A DNA stretch of 64,000 bases from Zeugodacus cucurbitae. Lineage: Eukaryota > Arthropoda > Insecta > Diptera > Tephritidae. Made by a program: the position numbers and the translations under genes. Below the pieces are notes generated by a model. It was not told the DNA's origin. It worked only from the letters and a program-made list of their open reading frames with translations, and ran no database searches. This document shows, piece after piece, positions 47,601-57,045 of this stretch. The stretch's first letter is position 1; every line of letters starts with the position of its first letter. The stretch spans positions 53,437,501-53,501,500 of the forward strand of contig NC_071667.1 in assembly GCF_028554725.1 (NCBI RefSeq), in the 5' to 3' direction.

Positions 47601-50600
47601 ATGTTGCTTTATCCCACGCCCAACGGCGCAAAGCTTTAGTTAGTCGCCTATTAGTGACTGATATTCAGCAATACTTGATTGAGGGCGTTTGTGAGTGAGT
47701 GTGATGTGTGTGTGTGCTTACAGTGGACTTCAGCTGACAGGCTATAACAATATTGTGCGTAAATAAATTCATTTATTGTATAGACTTAACGAATTTTAGA
47801 CGCAGCGGGCGGGCGAGCGACACTTGATTGGATTGCGTTTGTGATGAAAGCAGGCATCTATATGTATGTGTGTGTGTGAGTGAGTCAGGATTTGCTGCAG
47901 ACAGTAAATATTGTGTGGCTAGTTGATGTATTGCGTCTACAAGTGCTTTGTAAACTACTACACACACATACATACAAACAGACAATTATATACCCACATA
48001 TACACTTACATATACACATATACATACATATGTATATACATATACATCTATATTAAAAATTTATTATTTTATTCATATATATCTATCGCTGAGTTAATGC
48101 TTAATCAGTTAGCTAACATTTGCATATGCACCTAAGCAAATATGCTTACACACTTAAGCGCATACTTAAGTACTTATGTAATTGCGAAAGTTGCTTTGCG
48201 CGTTATTGTTTACTTGTTTGTTGTTGCCGTTATTACAATTGATCTGACCATTTTCAATGGCAATCGATTATGTCTCGAAAATATTTACCAAAACACTCGT
48301 TTGTTGCATCAAACGGAAATATTTGTTTAATTGCAAATTTCCGTAGACTCATTAGAGCGATTGAAAGTTGTTGCAACGGTTTTTCATATGATTTCACTGC
48401 TTCTAATATGTCCGTAATGCGATTGCATAACAATAATAAATATTTGAAGTTCAATTTAAAAGGCTCATGCTGTGCAAAATTACGCACTTGTGAGTCTTCA
48501 TGAGTCCTTTGAGTAAAATATTTATTGTGATTAAACACATTTTACGCATTAGCTATGATTATTATGGATTTCTTTGAATTAGACAAGTATTTGCTTAATG
48601 CAAAATTATTTTCGGTCAAAGGAGACATACTTTTCAATTTGAGTTTGCGGTTTTAATTCCTAAATTTCTATATTAATTGCTTTTTAGAAGTAAAAATTTG
48701 TTTTATTTATGACATTCTGGAAAATTTATTGGCACTTTCTGTATTTAAGTTATTGCGGTAAAGTTAGTTTAGATTAAAAATAATATACATATGTGGAGTT
48801 CTATACAACTCTTCGGCGGTTATTATGTCTAATAGGGATAATGCGCCTAAATCGAATTCTAAATCGATCAACAAAAATAATGATCAGATCTTCAACAGAT
48901 TGAATCGATTTTTTTTGTTTATTAATTTCTACAACATCTCAAGAATATTATCCGAAATTTTCGATCCGAATAATAGTTTCGATGATACAGGCTTTGAAAG
49001 GTGTGCGCTCCAAGTCAGGTATTATTGTTACTCAAAACTTTAGACGCGTTTTTCTCGGAAACGTGTTTTCAAAGCCGCTTGTCATATGTTCTCTGCACAG
49101 GTGTTCGAGATACAATTTACTCGTGTTTGAACGAAGGAGTTTTATTGTTTTTTTTTTTCAGAAATTATACTTTAAATATGTATCTATAAGACAGAAAAAA
49201 TTCTGAATTAGAAAACAAATTTTGAAACAGAAAAAAATATTGAAAATAGGCCTTTTTTAACCCGACAAAACTCATGTAACCCATTAAGCCAACTCCAATT
49301 ATAAGTCAATTATTGAACTACCTATTCTTCCAAGCTATAATTTTATACCATCAAACTAAAATAAATCAACATCTTTAAAACTTTTGAAGATTTTTCTCTC
49401 TGGAGATATTCTCTATGTGATTTGGTAGTTGATTAGGGGTCTTTTCTATTAAAACTGTTTTTCAAAATGCAACATCTCACATAATGTTGTACTGACTTTT
49501 TATCTAAGGCTAATACCATAATTCGTAAGCCATATTTTTGTGTACAAATTAGAGTATAACAATAATGTTTTCAAGTATACAGAAGTCGACTTTGAATTCA
49601 CCTTCGCATGGAAGCAATTGTTCGTTCAATAAAAGCATTTCGAGAAGGTACCACGCGTTTTAGTTGAAAAGAATTGGGCTTGAGGTGGGAATTGGTGGAA
49701 CTAGTGAAAAGTAGATGGGGACGGAACGTAAGATCGTAGACAGTTTTAGCATGTCTTTTATTCTTTGATTGTCAATATTTTCATAATAAGATCTACATTT
49801 TCTCAGATAAAGGGTATATCGAGTAAAACTCTCTTTCTCTCTCTTTTTTTCTCTTACGTATTCTTACGCTTTAACCTATAAGCACAGAACTTATACAATT
49901 TTATCTAGGACTACCCATTAAGAGCTGACTACTCGTATCAGCATTTATAAGAACAATTTCCATAATTTCCATCTAAAGTGGTTTCCTATAACCACAACAT
50001 ACACAGAGAGTCAAAAAATGTCTCCAAGCTTCCTTAAAATGATGTGTTTTAAGTGTAGTCATTCGTTCGTCTACATTCTGCGATTGGTTCAGCGATTTCT
50101 TGTATGTTTGTAAAACCACTGTCCTTTAATGTTCCTGTTATTTTTGGATATAGGAAAAAGTCCCATGGAGCCTTGTCTGGAGAATATGGAGGCTGGGGAA
50201 TCGTTACAGAATATTTTTAACCACGAATTCACGAAGAACTTTGTAGTGTACCCGTTACTTTTTTTAGCACATCTTGTACTTTAGCAAATACAAATTAACT
50301 CTATACACGCTCATTCAATCCGGTTCAATCTATTGGTTAACCCAATCCATTAAAACAGTCCGCTTCTGAAAACTACCGTTTGGTGATCTCGTATAAAATA
50401 TCGAATTATAATTGAATATGATCGATATAATCATTACAACAACAGACAAAGAGAGCTAGATATTGTTTCATGAAAAAGTTCAGTAGATTCTAAACTTGTT
50501 TCATTGATTGTTTTTTAGATTTTGTAGCTTTGGCGAAATGAACGTGCCTATGGTAATCCAGTAGATAATTTTTTGAAACCATTATTAACATTACTTTTTG

Positions 50601-52378
50601 CTTAATATAACTGATATTCAAAAGAGGTTTCCTGATTTACGCTTACCTCGTAATTTCCTCGAGTAATTTACACGGATCAGCTGCATAGAACTTAACACCA
50701 AAATACAAATCATATGGATCTGATTTGGGTTTGAGTTGTCGTGATATACGAGACGCTGGATCCAGCCAGTGCTAAAAAGAGACAAAAGAGAATAATTACA
50801 ATCATATGCAGTTGGTATTGTGATGATATAGAAAGATTGAAAATATATACAATTATAGACATTATGTAGGTTTCACATGATTTGAAGAGCTGTTATCAAA
50901 GGGCTAATCATCTAACAAGAGTTCGCAGCATTTTATGTTGCTTTTAAGTATATAAATCCTAGTGATAGCTATGTTTATCTTATAATATATAGGGACGATA
51001 TTCCAGGAGTATCTACTACCAATATATAATAAGGAAGCACCACACTCAACAGATTTCTGTGACCTTGAAAAGTCAGTTGGAATTTTCACCCTCAAACAAT
51101 GATTAAGCGTTAAAACATGTTTAAATATATATAGACATATCCACCAACTAATAAAATATTTATGTGCAAGCACATGACACAACGCACACACTGGGAATCA
51201 TAAACTACTTTCTTAGTGAGCTTATGCGCGTTCTTTCCTCATTTTATTGGAGCGAAACTATATAATGGGGACTGCATAATATGAACATAAAAGCGATTTT
51301 CGCTCGAAAAAGGTTGCCGCTAGCGAAATGAACAGTGAAAAGCACCGTTAAACATGCGATGCGACAGGAGGCGCTGATTTAAAGCCACAGCGAAGGCAAT
51401 AAACTTTGAATATTCTCACATACATATATATTAATAGAAAATATATGTGTATTTGTGGCATGTGGCAGCTCGTAAAAAGCTAGTATGCGCGTGCAACTGA
51501 TTTGTGTGCGAAGGTGAGCGCGCACAAAGTCTTCAAGGACAATGCTGCTCGGCTGCCAATACAATTCATGCGGCGAAGAAGAGAAGAAGTTCACTGCCGT
51601 CTGACAGTCTGGCAAACTTTTCCGGCTGCACCCCATTGTGTGACAATCTGCCATCAGCAGTGGTGTAACGGTAAATTTTGTAAAGTTTCCGCGTTTATAT
51701 ACATATATGGAAGTTTGTATATATAACAGAGCTATGGATATGACCCTCGGCAGGCAGCGCGAATATTCGCAAATTATTCAGTTCCTCTGGCTGCGTGTGG
51801 CACATTTTCAAGGTCTCCCTAAACTATCTGCCAGAGTTTTCGTTGTGCCGGTGTGTTTGTAGTAAAAGGGAAATGGAAAGTGAAATTTATTTTATAATTT
51901 CTCGCCAAGGGCAAACAGGTAAAAGTAATTCACTTCACCACCACACACACAGCGAATACACTGCCTTAGATATAGTCTGTTTGTGCCTTCATTTTAGTGA
52001 CAGCTTTTCACTTTGTACCATCATTACGGCTCAATGAATGCGCATGAAAATAAAGCACAAAATGAATTACGGCCTAAACGAGCGGCAAGTTGGCAATGCG
52101 ACCCCCAAATGTATGCTACAATATTTGAGTGCTTGCGCAAAATTCAGTTCCAAGTGTGTGTGTGTGCGCGGAAATGTTGCTGACTTGCCTTGAAATTGAC
52201 AGCGCATAACTTTATATTTATAAATAAACTCTTATATATGCATACATATGTACAGTTATACACTTTCACTTACCGTCTGATTCTCCTCGTCAATATAGCG
52301 TATGCCGAAATATGAAGTTTCGATTAAATTAAGTCTGGCGAAAACAACATCCAACAATGCTTGGCCCGGTAAATCATC
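22103..52378 (-). CDS. EPB41L4A: FERM-domain protein, EPB41L4A/B-like (band 4.1-like 4), 5' end missing
   Basis: Thirteen exons joined on the minus strand: 52378-52274, 50771-50647, 46993-46896, 44927-44719, 39762-39610, 37018-36846, 31215-30949, 28470-28033, 27699-27316, 27231-26950, 26443-26399, 23880-23734 and 23606-22103. All have GT/AG borders and the phase is continuous, giving about 1309 residues. Residues 1-230 plus the first part of exon 7 form a FERM domain (membrane-to-actin-cortex linker). Hallmarks match vertebrate EPB41L4A closely: YFGVKFYAADPCKL, EEITRYQLFLQVKQDVLQGR, SELGDYD, YVSEFRLLPNQ, AELNYL, MYGVDLHPV, EYFLGLTPSGIVV, YYWPRIAKV, KTACKHLWRCCVEHHAFFRM. A FERM-adjacent piece (LGSRLRY-SSRT) follows, then a ~1000-residue tail rich in Ser, Gly, His, Gln and Asn. 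The symbol is the vertebrate family name; the fly orthologue name is not asserted. The first coding exon (start of F1) was not found and likely lies beyond 64000. Proteins of this family act at the cell cortex and junctions; a role in this fly is inferred. Confidence 0.92.
23734..23880 (-). CDS. EPB41L4A: FERM gene exon 12 (SMGDFISPTGS motif)
   Basis: 147 nt, phase 2-2. Reads MMSSMSMGDFISPTGSNLSP and HTDSGLGADQDYAYSSER. Acceptor TTACAG, donor GTGAGTACC. The TDSGLGAD..YAYSS block looks like a short conserved linear motif of the family tail. Confidence 0.9.
24271..25160 (+). repeat. Dispersed repeat, copy 2 (long form, 3' truncated)
   Basis: Begins with the family head AAACAAGTAAGGAAGGGCTA and the subterminal TTTTATACTCTCGTAA (24311-24326). 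It has the extra long-form segment (about 24466-24590). It ends near TTAGTTATGACA, so the terminal hairpin is missing. It lies in the intron between exons 11 and 12 of the FERM gene. Confidence 0.88.
26399..26443 (-). CDS. EPB41L4A: FERM gene exon 11 (45-nt microexon)
   Basis: 45 nt between acceptor CCTTAG and donor GTGAGC, phase 2-2. Codes GKCESGQPNLNNDRI and shares flanking codons. Leaving it out keeps the frame (GG joined to A), so it may be a cassette exon. Support is splice-site quality, phase and position only. Confidence 0.7.
26950..27231 (-). CDS. EPB41L4A: FERM gene exon 10 (conserved tail motif)
   Basis: 282 nt, phase 2-2. It contains WSSELAKHLQFGLVDTAGMT followed by EDQLREIPYTVVET, a short motif that resembles the VD..G.(S/T)E.QL.EIPYT..ET block of vertebrate EPB41L4 proteins. 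It is probably the only ordered segment of the tail. The rest is Gly/Ser-rich. Confidence 0.9.
27316..27699 (-). CDS. EPB41L4A: FERM gene exon 9 (basic, RS/RH-rich)
   Basis: 384 nt, phase 2-2. Begins HKHRHRRTSDNESELSRGSG, then a very basic stretch HHRKRRRSRHRRDS that could act as a nuclear-localisation-like or membrane-binding patch. It ends SHHKSRRHRKN. A possible amphipathic helix lies at LIDSTLQWREVQRRQAEASM. Acceptor GCGCAG, donor GTGAGTATC. Confidence 0.87.
28033..28470 (-). CDS. EPB41L4A: FERM gene exon 8 (Ser/Arg-rich, His repeat)
   Basis: 438 nt, phase 2-2. Starts NYESPYRSTYSIPTS, has many SP/RS dipeptides (SPRSTRSAPWPRS, NPSSPRSVRS), a Gly run, and a His-rich tract (HHHHQHHHHQ). Predicted to be disordered. 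The + strand reading frames over this exon are shadows. Confidence 0.88.
28471..30948 (-). other. FERM gene intron 7-8, no insert recognised
   Basis: About 2.5 kb of AT-rich intron. The stretch 29160-29700 has a more even base mix and may be an old transposon fragment, but no translated frame is recognisable. Confidence 0.5.
30949..31215 (-). CDS. EPB41L4A: FERM gene exon 7 (FERM-adjacent region and linker)
   Basis: 267 nt, phase 2-2. With the previous exon it gives RY-S-SRTEKQ, matching the RYSGRT motif of EPB41L4A. It then holds a basic stretch (PSKRQPRRVIDDFLNGSRS) and a Gly/Asn-rich end. The acceptor is a tandem ACAGCAG, so the exon can start at 31215 or 31212, changing one Ser. The donor is GTAAGTTTA. 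Confidence 0.88.
32738..33790 (+). pseudogene. Helentron relic: PIF1 helicase tail and endonuclease
   Basis: In one + frame, 32738-32918 reads HFPLAPDCGLTIH, a stop (TAG at 32777-32779), then SQVGTFNEIVYYYE and QQLVYVALSRAVAIEGVYII. These are helicase motifs V and VI of the PIF1-like helicase of Helitrons. The same frame continues into an apurinic-endonuclease-like domain: ISLNCQSLRAH, ILMLSETFM, VPNFDFVVRF, SGVAIYH, to a stop at 33335-33337. After frameshifts it resumes with AIYISPKSSM (about 33380) and, from 33479, PVLLSGDFNVNFS, FFREKF, GGTTIDAVFAR. Helicase plus C-terminal endonuclease is the hallmark of Helentron-type (Helitron2) elements. There are at least two stops and a frameshift, so it is dead. 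It sits in the intron between exons 6 and 7 of the FERM gene, opposite strand. Confidence 0.85.
35664..36780 (+). repeat. Dispersed repeat, copy 3 (complete short form)
   Basis: Best complete copy. Head AAACAAGTATGGAAGGGCTA, subterminal repeat TTTTATACTCTCGCAA at 35705-35720, its inverse inside the terminal hairpin at 36745-36774, then TATAAAAA. Four GGGCGTGG/CCACGCCC boxes lie near 36103-36123, 36250-36265, 36387-36400 and 36526-36543, with a GACGGACAGACAG tract near 36640. It lacks the long-form segment. It lies in the FERM intron next to the Helentron relic. Confidence 0.92.
36846..37018 (-). CDS. EPB41L4A: FERM gene exon 6 (F3 C-terminal helix, start of FA region)
   Basis: 173 nt, phase 0 to 2. 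Reads NELSTYGFETPRKTACKHLW, then RCCVEHHAFFRM, the classic FERM C-terminal helix, and continues to DLFQLGSRLRY, the start of the FERM-adjacent motif. Acceptor CACAG, donor GTGAG. Confidence 0.95.
37790..38340 (-). pseudogene. Non-LTR retrotransposon RNase H fragment
   Basis: The minus-strand frame 38337-38098 reads LVKECIKTLSIVANYFTISL followed by FWVSGHSKIAKNCKANDLAR. This is the C-terminal part of an RNase H domain as found in R1/jockey/I-type retrotransposons (typical form: WVPGHSGI.GNE.AD.LA). The upstream catalytic part and the reverse transcriptase are absent. Downstream sequence to about 37790 seems to be the eroded remainder. It lies in the intron between exons 5 and 6 of the FERM gene. 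Confidence 0.75.
39610..39762 (-). CDS. EPB41L4A: FERM gene exon 5 (F3 lobe, PH/PTB-like)
   Basis: 153 nt, 51 codons, phase 0 to 0. Reads GEDSVEYFLGLTPSGIVVLR through YYWPRIAKVYYKG to MLRISDKN. This is the F3 (PH/PTB-like) sheet. Acceptor CCACAG, donor GTAAAT (slightly weaker). Confidence 0.93.
40981..42286 (-). mobile_element. Tc1/mariner transposon, 1306 bp, TA target duplication
   Basis: Bounded by TA on both sides (40979-40980 and 42287-42288). The terminal inverted repeats begin AAGGGTGATTTTTT on the left and ACGGGTGATTTTTT (reversed) on the right and remain partly alike for another 15 bases or so. A single transposase gene fills most of the interior on the minus strand. The length, TA duplication and gene layout are those of Tc1/mariner elements. 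It is inserted in the intron between exons 4 and 5 of the FERM gene, in the same orientation as that gene. Confidence 0.92.
41088..42173 (-). pseudogene. Tc1/mariner transposase with one in-frame stop
   Basis: Starts MNRLTNEQRLQIIEFYYQNQ and runs 361 codons with one stop, TAA at codon 187 (after EEQPEAVQ), where the frame continues unshifted. The N-terminal half has two helix-turn-helix regions. The catalytic block has Asp159 (ILFSDEAHF), Asp252 (WFQQDGAKCHTA) and Asp289 (SWPPRSCDLTPLDYFLWGY). The spacing between the second and third Asp is 36 residues, unlike DD34D mariner and close to DD37D maT elements. The C-terminus has the usual YVKSKVY and ends in LNEIIFKK. One base change would account for the stop, so the copy is young. 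Annotated as a non-functional copy. Confidence 0.92.
44719..44927 (-). CDS. EPB41L4A: FERM gene exon 4 (F2 to F3)
   Basis: 209 nt, ending in phase 0. Starts with SELGDYDQRRHSKGYVSEFR and ends with MYGVDLHPVL. It carries the F2 end and the F2-F3 hinge (AELNYLDKVKWHDMYGVDLH), strongly conserved in band 4.1 proteins. The preceding acceptor is TTGCAG and the donor is GTAAGTGA. Confidence 0.95.
45147..45178. repeat. (TA)n microsatellite
   Basis: About 15 TA units with one C interruption, in the intron between FERM exons 3 and 4. Confidence 0.9.
45823..46239. mobile_element. hAT-like MITE, 417 bp
   Basis: Flanked by an 8-bp target duplication with one mismatch (GTCTAGGC at 45815-45822, GTCTAGGT at 46240-46247). 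The ends are inverted: TAGAGCTCTT on the left, and TAGGGCTCTT as the reverse of the right end, with imperfect similarity continuing about 40 bases (TATTCGACTAACCGAA / TATTCGAATAACCCGAA). It has no coding capacity. Inside are several ATTCGAAT palindromes (ACTATTCGAATAGT occurs twice). An 8-bp duplication and this terminal style fit the hAT superfamily. Confidence 0.82.
46316..46410 (+). repeat. Fragment of the dispersed repeat head
   Basis: ATATACCGAATAAAGTCCA followed by AGTTAGAAAATCTTCATATT corresponds to the region just inside the head of copies 1-3. It is only about 90 bases long and directly abuts the retrotransposon 3' fragment. Confidence 0.5.
46415..46680 (+). pseudogene. RTE-like retrotransposon ORF2 C-terminal fragment
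   Basis: The + frame reads RIKRQRLRWLGHVVRMDESA, then GGSRGRGRPPRRWKDLSSLG and WRQTAKRRDAWRRSSED. The block RLRWLGHV.RM followed by RGRP..RW.D is the standard C-terminal end of RTE/jockey-group LINE ORF2 proteins. Only this tail is present. It supplies exactly the piece missing from the copy at 9119-10696, so both may belong to one family. It lies in the intron between exons 3 and 4 of the FERM gene. Confidence 0.82.
46896..46993 (-). CDS. EPB41L4A: FERM gene exon 3 (F2 lobe)
   Basis: 98 nt. Completes the Arg codon and reads YQLFLQVKQDVLQGRLPVAF and ELAAELGAFVVQ, the helical F2 core. Acceptor TTTCAG, donor GTAAGTATA. Confidence 0.93.
46994..50646 (-). other. FERM intron 2-3
   Basis: AT-rich intron of 3.65 kb with a (TACA/CATA)-rich low-complexity tract at about 47960-48050 and the mariner fragment at 50049-50195. 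No exon or RNA gene was seen in the remainder. Confidence 0.55.
49990..50195 (-). pseudogene. Mariner-type transposase C-terminal fragment
   Basis: The minus frame from 50195 reads QPPYSPDKAPWDFFLYPKIT, then GTLKDSGFTNIQEIAEPIAE, up to a stop at 50049-50051. The (P)PYSPD.AP.D(F/Y)FL(F)P block is the third catalytic region of mariner transposases. After a frameshift the pieces HHFKEAWRHF suggest the usual C-terminal end. It is a different mariner lineage from the copy at 3.6 kb (DFFLYPK rather than SDYLP). Confidence 0.7.
50647..50771 (-). CDS. EPB41L4A: FERM gene exon 2 (start of F2)
   Basis: 125 nt, phase 0 to 2. Translates HWLDPASRISRQLKPKSDPY, then DLYFGVKFYAADPCKLLEEI and T, ending in the first two bases of an Arg codon. 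Near-identical blocks occur in EPB41L4A of vertebrates (YFGIKFYAEDPCKL). Acceptor TTTTTAG, donor GTAAGC. Confidence 0.93.
52274..52378 (-). CDS. EPB41L4A: FERM gene exon 1 of those found (F1 lobe end)
   Basis: 105 nt, phase 0 to 0, coding 35 residues starting DDLPGQALLDVVFARLNLIE and ending YFGIRYIDEENQT. This is the C-terminal half of FERM lobe F1 (the VLDHVF...NLVE..YFGLRY block of EPB41L4A). Acceptor TATAG at 52379-52380 side, donor GTAAGTGA. The residues before this in homologues (about the first 30-40, including the start methionine) must come from an upstream exon not visible here. Confidence 0.9.
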
Positions 52379-52849
52379 CTATAAATAAACAAGCAGAAAT
52401 ATTATGTAAACAACTCAACATCAAAAAGAGTGTGTATGTATTTCTATATGTATTTATAGGTAATATGTTTAAGAAAGCGGGAAAAGTGAAAGAAAAGAAA
52501 TATAAAATATTTATATTAAAGGATCCCTCTCCTCTTTCCTCTCAAATCAACTACCCCAAAATACTGCATGCTCAAAGCAAAGTCTGCCGTTAATCAATTG
52601 GAAAACTGTTGTTTTTTGTGTGTTTGCATAATTTGAGGCAGCGGAAATTTACGATTTTTCAAGCCAATTTTTTAGTTTGTATCAGCAATATTTTCATTCA
52701 AATTATTATTGAGATAATAAATAACTGAAAAAACATAATTTAATTATTACATGAAGAAAATTAGATTACCATAATCAATATTACTATATTATCTAAAGAA
52801 TGCCTATTTGTCGAACCTTTATATGAGCCTAAATCATGAACTGAAATAT

Positions 52850-53515
52850 ATTAGTCCTGGAAATAATGTGATTTTTACATTTGGCAACCCTTCTCGACAG
52901 ATTTCAATGAAATTCGGTATATAATATTTTGTTGACCCCCTAATGACACGTGTGGAAAATGGATGAAATCGGTTCCAAACCACGACTACTTCCCATTTAA
53001 CGCAATTATGAATTCCATCTGATTGCATCACTTTATAATATATATATATATTAAGAACCAATGACGAAAGCAGAATAAAACTTTACACAAATATTGCATT
53101 TAGTTGTGGAAAATTGTTGAAATCGGACTATAACTTTTCAATGCCCCTGATATCGTATATGAAAAACTCGTGTCTTAGGGCAATTTTTCACCGAAAATAT
53201 TTGTAAATCTCTCAGATATCTTAATTTATCTCAGAGGAAATTTTTTTCTTCTAATAGTGTGTCTCTGTACCAAAAATAGGTAAAATTGGGTCATAATCCC
53301 CGATCCCGTATACATAATTATAGGTTTTTCAAAAATACGATGGGCTTATAAATCGGTTAATATGTGAAATATCTTAGACAAATTAAATGAGCATATAATC
53401 TGGCTATAATGTATGTTGGTGGTGAAAATGAGTGAAATCGGTTGAGAAATTACCTCAGACTATATACTATATATGACGATTTTCGTTCTTTTAGAGCACT
53501 TTATGGGTCAAATAC
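52850..53515 (-). repeat. Dispersed repeat, degenerate copy (long form)
   Basis: In reverse orientation it matches the left half of copy 1, including the GGTCATAATCCCCGATCCCG (as read on +) region and the long-form segment (about 53150-53280). Both termini are gone and divergence is high, so it is an older insertion. Confidence 0.7.
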
Positions 53516-56500
53516 TTAAGTTGGATTTTATAACCCAAATTGTTCACAGCTCTGTTTCTAAATCTCGACATTTCAGAAGATACTGTTTTTGGAGCATCAA
53601 TTAGCATTGTGAGATGAGAGGAGTATATTTGGATATGGTTCAGTATTATGGAATCCGATAGTCCATTCGAAAACAATTTTTACTTTTGGGCAACGCTTAA
53701 AATACTCTTTTGGCTTTCAAGACCTTCTAAATTTCGGACATATGCGGATTGCTTATTGCGGGAAGAGTGTTTATTGCTCTATTGTTGTGATTATTATTGC
53801 ATCCAAAAGCTATCCAAAAAGATCTTAACCAGATTAATTAATTTTCGAATAATGCATATTAGTCATTCTAATTATTTTATTAAGCATTTTTACGCTTAAT
53901 TTTAATTCTTCATACTGTCAAACAAATCAAATAAACTAACTACTTTAAATAAACAATATTTTCTCTTGAAATATTTTTGAAGCTTGCTGAAATTCACCGA
54001 AAAAACATATATTTCTACAAGACATATTACCGCTATTATTTTATTTGCACATATTTTTCACCGCACCAGCGACAGCTGTACAAACAACACGGCGTATGAG
54101 CAACCACAATGAGAAGGCACGACATTTACACATACAAACATATATAAATGCATACATAGCTACATGGCTACATGGCTACATGGAAACCAGCATACTGAGG
54201 TTGAGGGTCGCAGGACATTGTGCGAGTGCCTTTCGAGTAAATAGCTGACATTGCCTTTTCTGACAGCCGGAAAAATTTGCGCCTGATGTCACACACGCAA
54301 TGCGAGTCACAACAGAAACAGCAACAAAAACAACAACAACACTTTCAGTAAGCAAACGGAAGCGAGTGAAAAGCAACACGTAAGGCCAACATAATGGCAA
54401 TTGACGCGGTAGCTGTTGTTGTGCGTTTGAGGAGTTTTCGGGGTGCTCACAGAGTTAGTGCATGCAAAAAATTAACCAGCGCTGGAATGCCAGTCGGTAG
54501 AGGGGCTGTGGCAATCACATAATGAAAAGGCCGGCAAAATAAAAGAGCGTCATAAAATGGTGTGCGCCACCAACAAAGGGGTAACCAAAGTCATTACTCA
54601 GGACAGTGGTATTTTTGTCCGTGGGTGTGTCCGCATGCTTGTACAAAAATTTCTAAATTGCCTCAAATAGCTTAGCTGCATGTGTGTGGCAACTGACGTA
54701 TGTGAAAGCATGTACCACCACACTAACACACTCACGAAGGATATGCGTGTGCTCGTATGTGCCATGCTTGTTACGCAATGCTTAGCTATTTGCATAGCTT
54801 GAGGGTGTCTGTATTGTCAAACTTTATTTGTATTGTTCACTTTTTGTTGTATTTGCTTGCTGTTATTCATTGTTTTACAAACACGCCGCAACTAAGGGTT
54901 AGTCGACGCTTTGCAATTTTTCATAATTTGTCTCCTTTTGCGTTAAAGAGACACTAACAAATGTAGCCGCTTACCACATGACATTCCATCATTTATCAAA
55001 TGCTTTTAAACATTGCATGTGTGCTGTAGAAGCTACAAATTGGTTATTCGAAAAGTGAGAAAGTTAGTTTGGGTTATTTTTAGTTTTTAATATGCAAAGG
55101 TTAAAGGACTTGAAAAAAGTTTAAAGCATCTTAGTTTAAATTTCAGAATGCGCCTAATTGTAGGCAACAATTTAATTCCATTATTCTTTGGAGCTCTATA
55201 ATTGGACACAACTCCGCAGACTTTAATGATTTCAGTATTCCATAATAGTAGAGAAGACTGAAAAAATACTCCTTCATATGCTCTTTGATTGGTTTTATAA
55301 AATTTAAATTTACCAAAGATAATTGGTTCAAACGTCATCACAGGAAAAGTAAGAAAATTAAGGAAAAAATTTGCTTATAGAAGAAATTGCCATAATATTA
55401 GTACTCCGATCTGCTTAAAACAATAAAAAGTATTATAGAAGACTCAGCTTTTTGGAAAAAATTTTAATTTTAAAGTAATAAAATTTCTGCTACAAACTTA
55501 TATTTACTTTCATAACTGACATATATCTATCGACATATTTTTCATCAATTTATATAAAAATCATTCTGAATGCATAAAAGCCTTCAAATATTTTTATCAT
55601 CAACTAATAGCCTACAAATTCAATTCATAAATCTACAATGTACATTTATTTCTTTTATTCCATTTTATTTCACTTTACTAAAAGCCATCAAAATCACCAC
55701 AACACATTTAGCCTATAGCACCTCACAGTTTTCACCAAAAAGCAATTAAATTCGAACACCATTCGAACAATTCATGGAAAAAATGTTGCCAAAACATAAA
55801 ACGTTTAATGACGAAAGTTTAGAATTTCACAGATTTATTGCAGCATAGAAAATGGCGCCTGCATCCTGCGGCAATTGATGACAGTCAATTTCGCTTTGTG
55901 GTGAACGATGATTGTGAAAGTTGTTGTGAAAAAATGTGTTCTAAGCGATATTTAGTGATAAAATATTGCCTTTTCTGCCGTTGATTGTGGCCACAGGCTG
56001 TTTTTGTTTTTTGAAATTTCATCTTTTAGTTTTTTATGTGCCGTGTTGTGTGGAGTTTAAGTTTAAAGTAAAGAGAAAAAAAAATGTATCATAAAAATTA
56101 AATCGAAGCTATGTATTTTAAAATAATATTTTTATTTTCTAAATGTAAATATATATTTTTTAACTTCATTCGAATTCAAACTTTTCTTGTTTGTCTTCAT
56201 TAAGAAAAATATTTGTTGTTGAATTTTATTATTATTTATTTCAGAAATTTCATAATATTAGTCAAAACTTAATGTTATCCTAAAGATGTCTAATAAATCT
56301 CTTTAAGCGCCATTTTTTATTCTCTTTAAGTTTGCATCTACTGCTGTAGTTTTCAACAGCTTTTCCTTCCATTTGTACATCTAATATTTCAGTTTTTCTT
56401 GTTAACTTTAAACCTCAGTCTATGTCTGAATCAGGACAAGCAAGGACAAGATTTTTTTCACAGAAGGAAAAATGGAGCATGCAACTACCCTGCAGGAAAA

Positions 56501-57045
56501 ATTTGCCGTAAGCTAGTAATGCAAGGACAACAGAGTAGTAAATAAGAAGAAATAATGCGATTTGCCTCAACATTGCGTTTTTATTTTGTTTCAGATGGCA
56601 GGTGTTACTAGATTAACGATTAACGTTCGCCTTGAAAGGCATAGTAGACTCCATGTTTAATACAAGCTGTAAAGACGGAAATTTGATTAATTTTCCCTAA
56701 CTCCCAGAATAAATTGTCAAACTTTGGGCTTTTGTGACGGTTCTAGACTGGCCTAACCCTTTAAAGAGTTTTAATCTAAAGTTTTTTGTGAAAGTCTCCT
56801 CATCAAGCAGTTAACTCGAAAACCTTTTCTCAGGATAGCTTTCTTCAAAAAACTCAAATGTAATAGTCCATTGGTTAGTTTTGATAATAAAATAAGCACA
56901 CAAAAGGGATTAACAGTAGTAGTAGTTAAATTTTCTATTTTTGGAAAAACGAAACAATGTAACAAAGCGGCATCTAACGAAAGCTTTCGATATAATTAAA
57001 AATAATACGTATACTTCATCTCAAAAATTAGAAAATAGATAACCA
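53516..57045. other. Probable intron/5' region of the FERM gene, no gene seen
   Basis: AT-rich, with a small (GCTACATG)3 tandem at about 54160-54183. Open frames are short and without domains. No candidate for the missing first FERM exon was found. Confidence 0.5.

Noticed and set aside
47920..48135. Tyr/Ile/Thr-rich open frame
   Set aside because: Translation of TACA/CATA low-complexity DNA.
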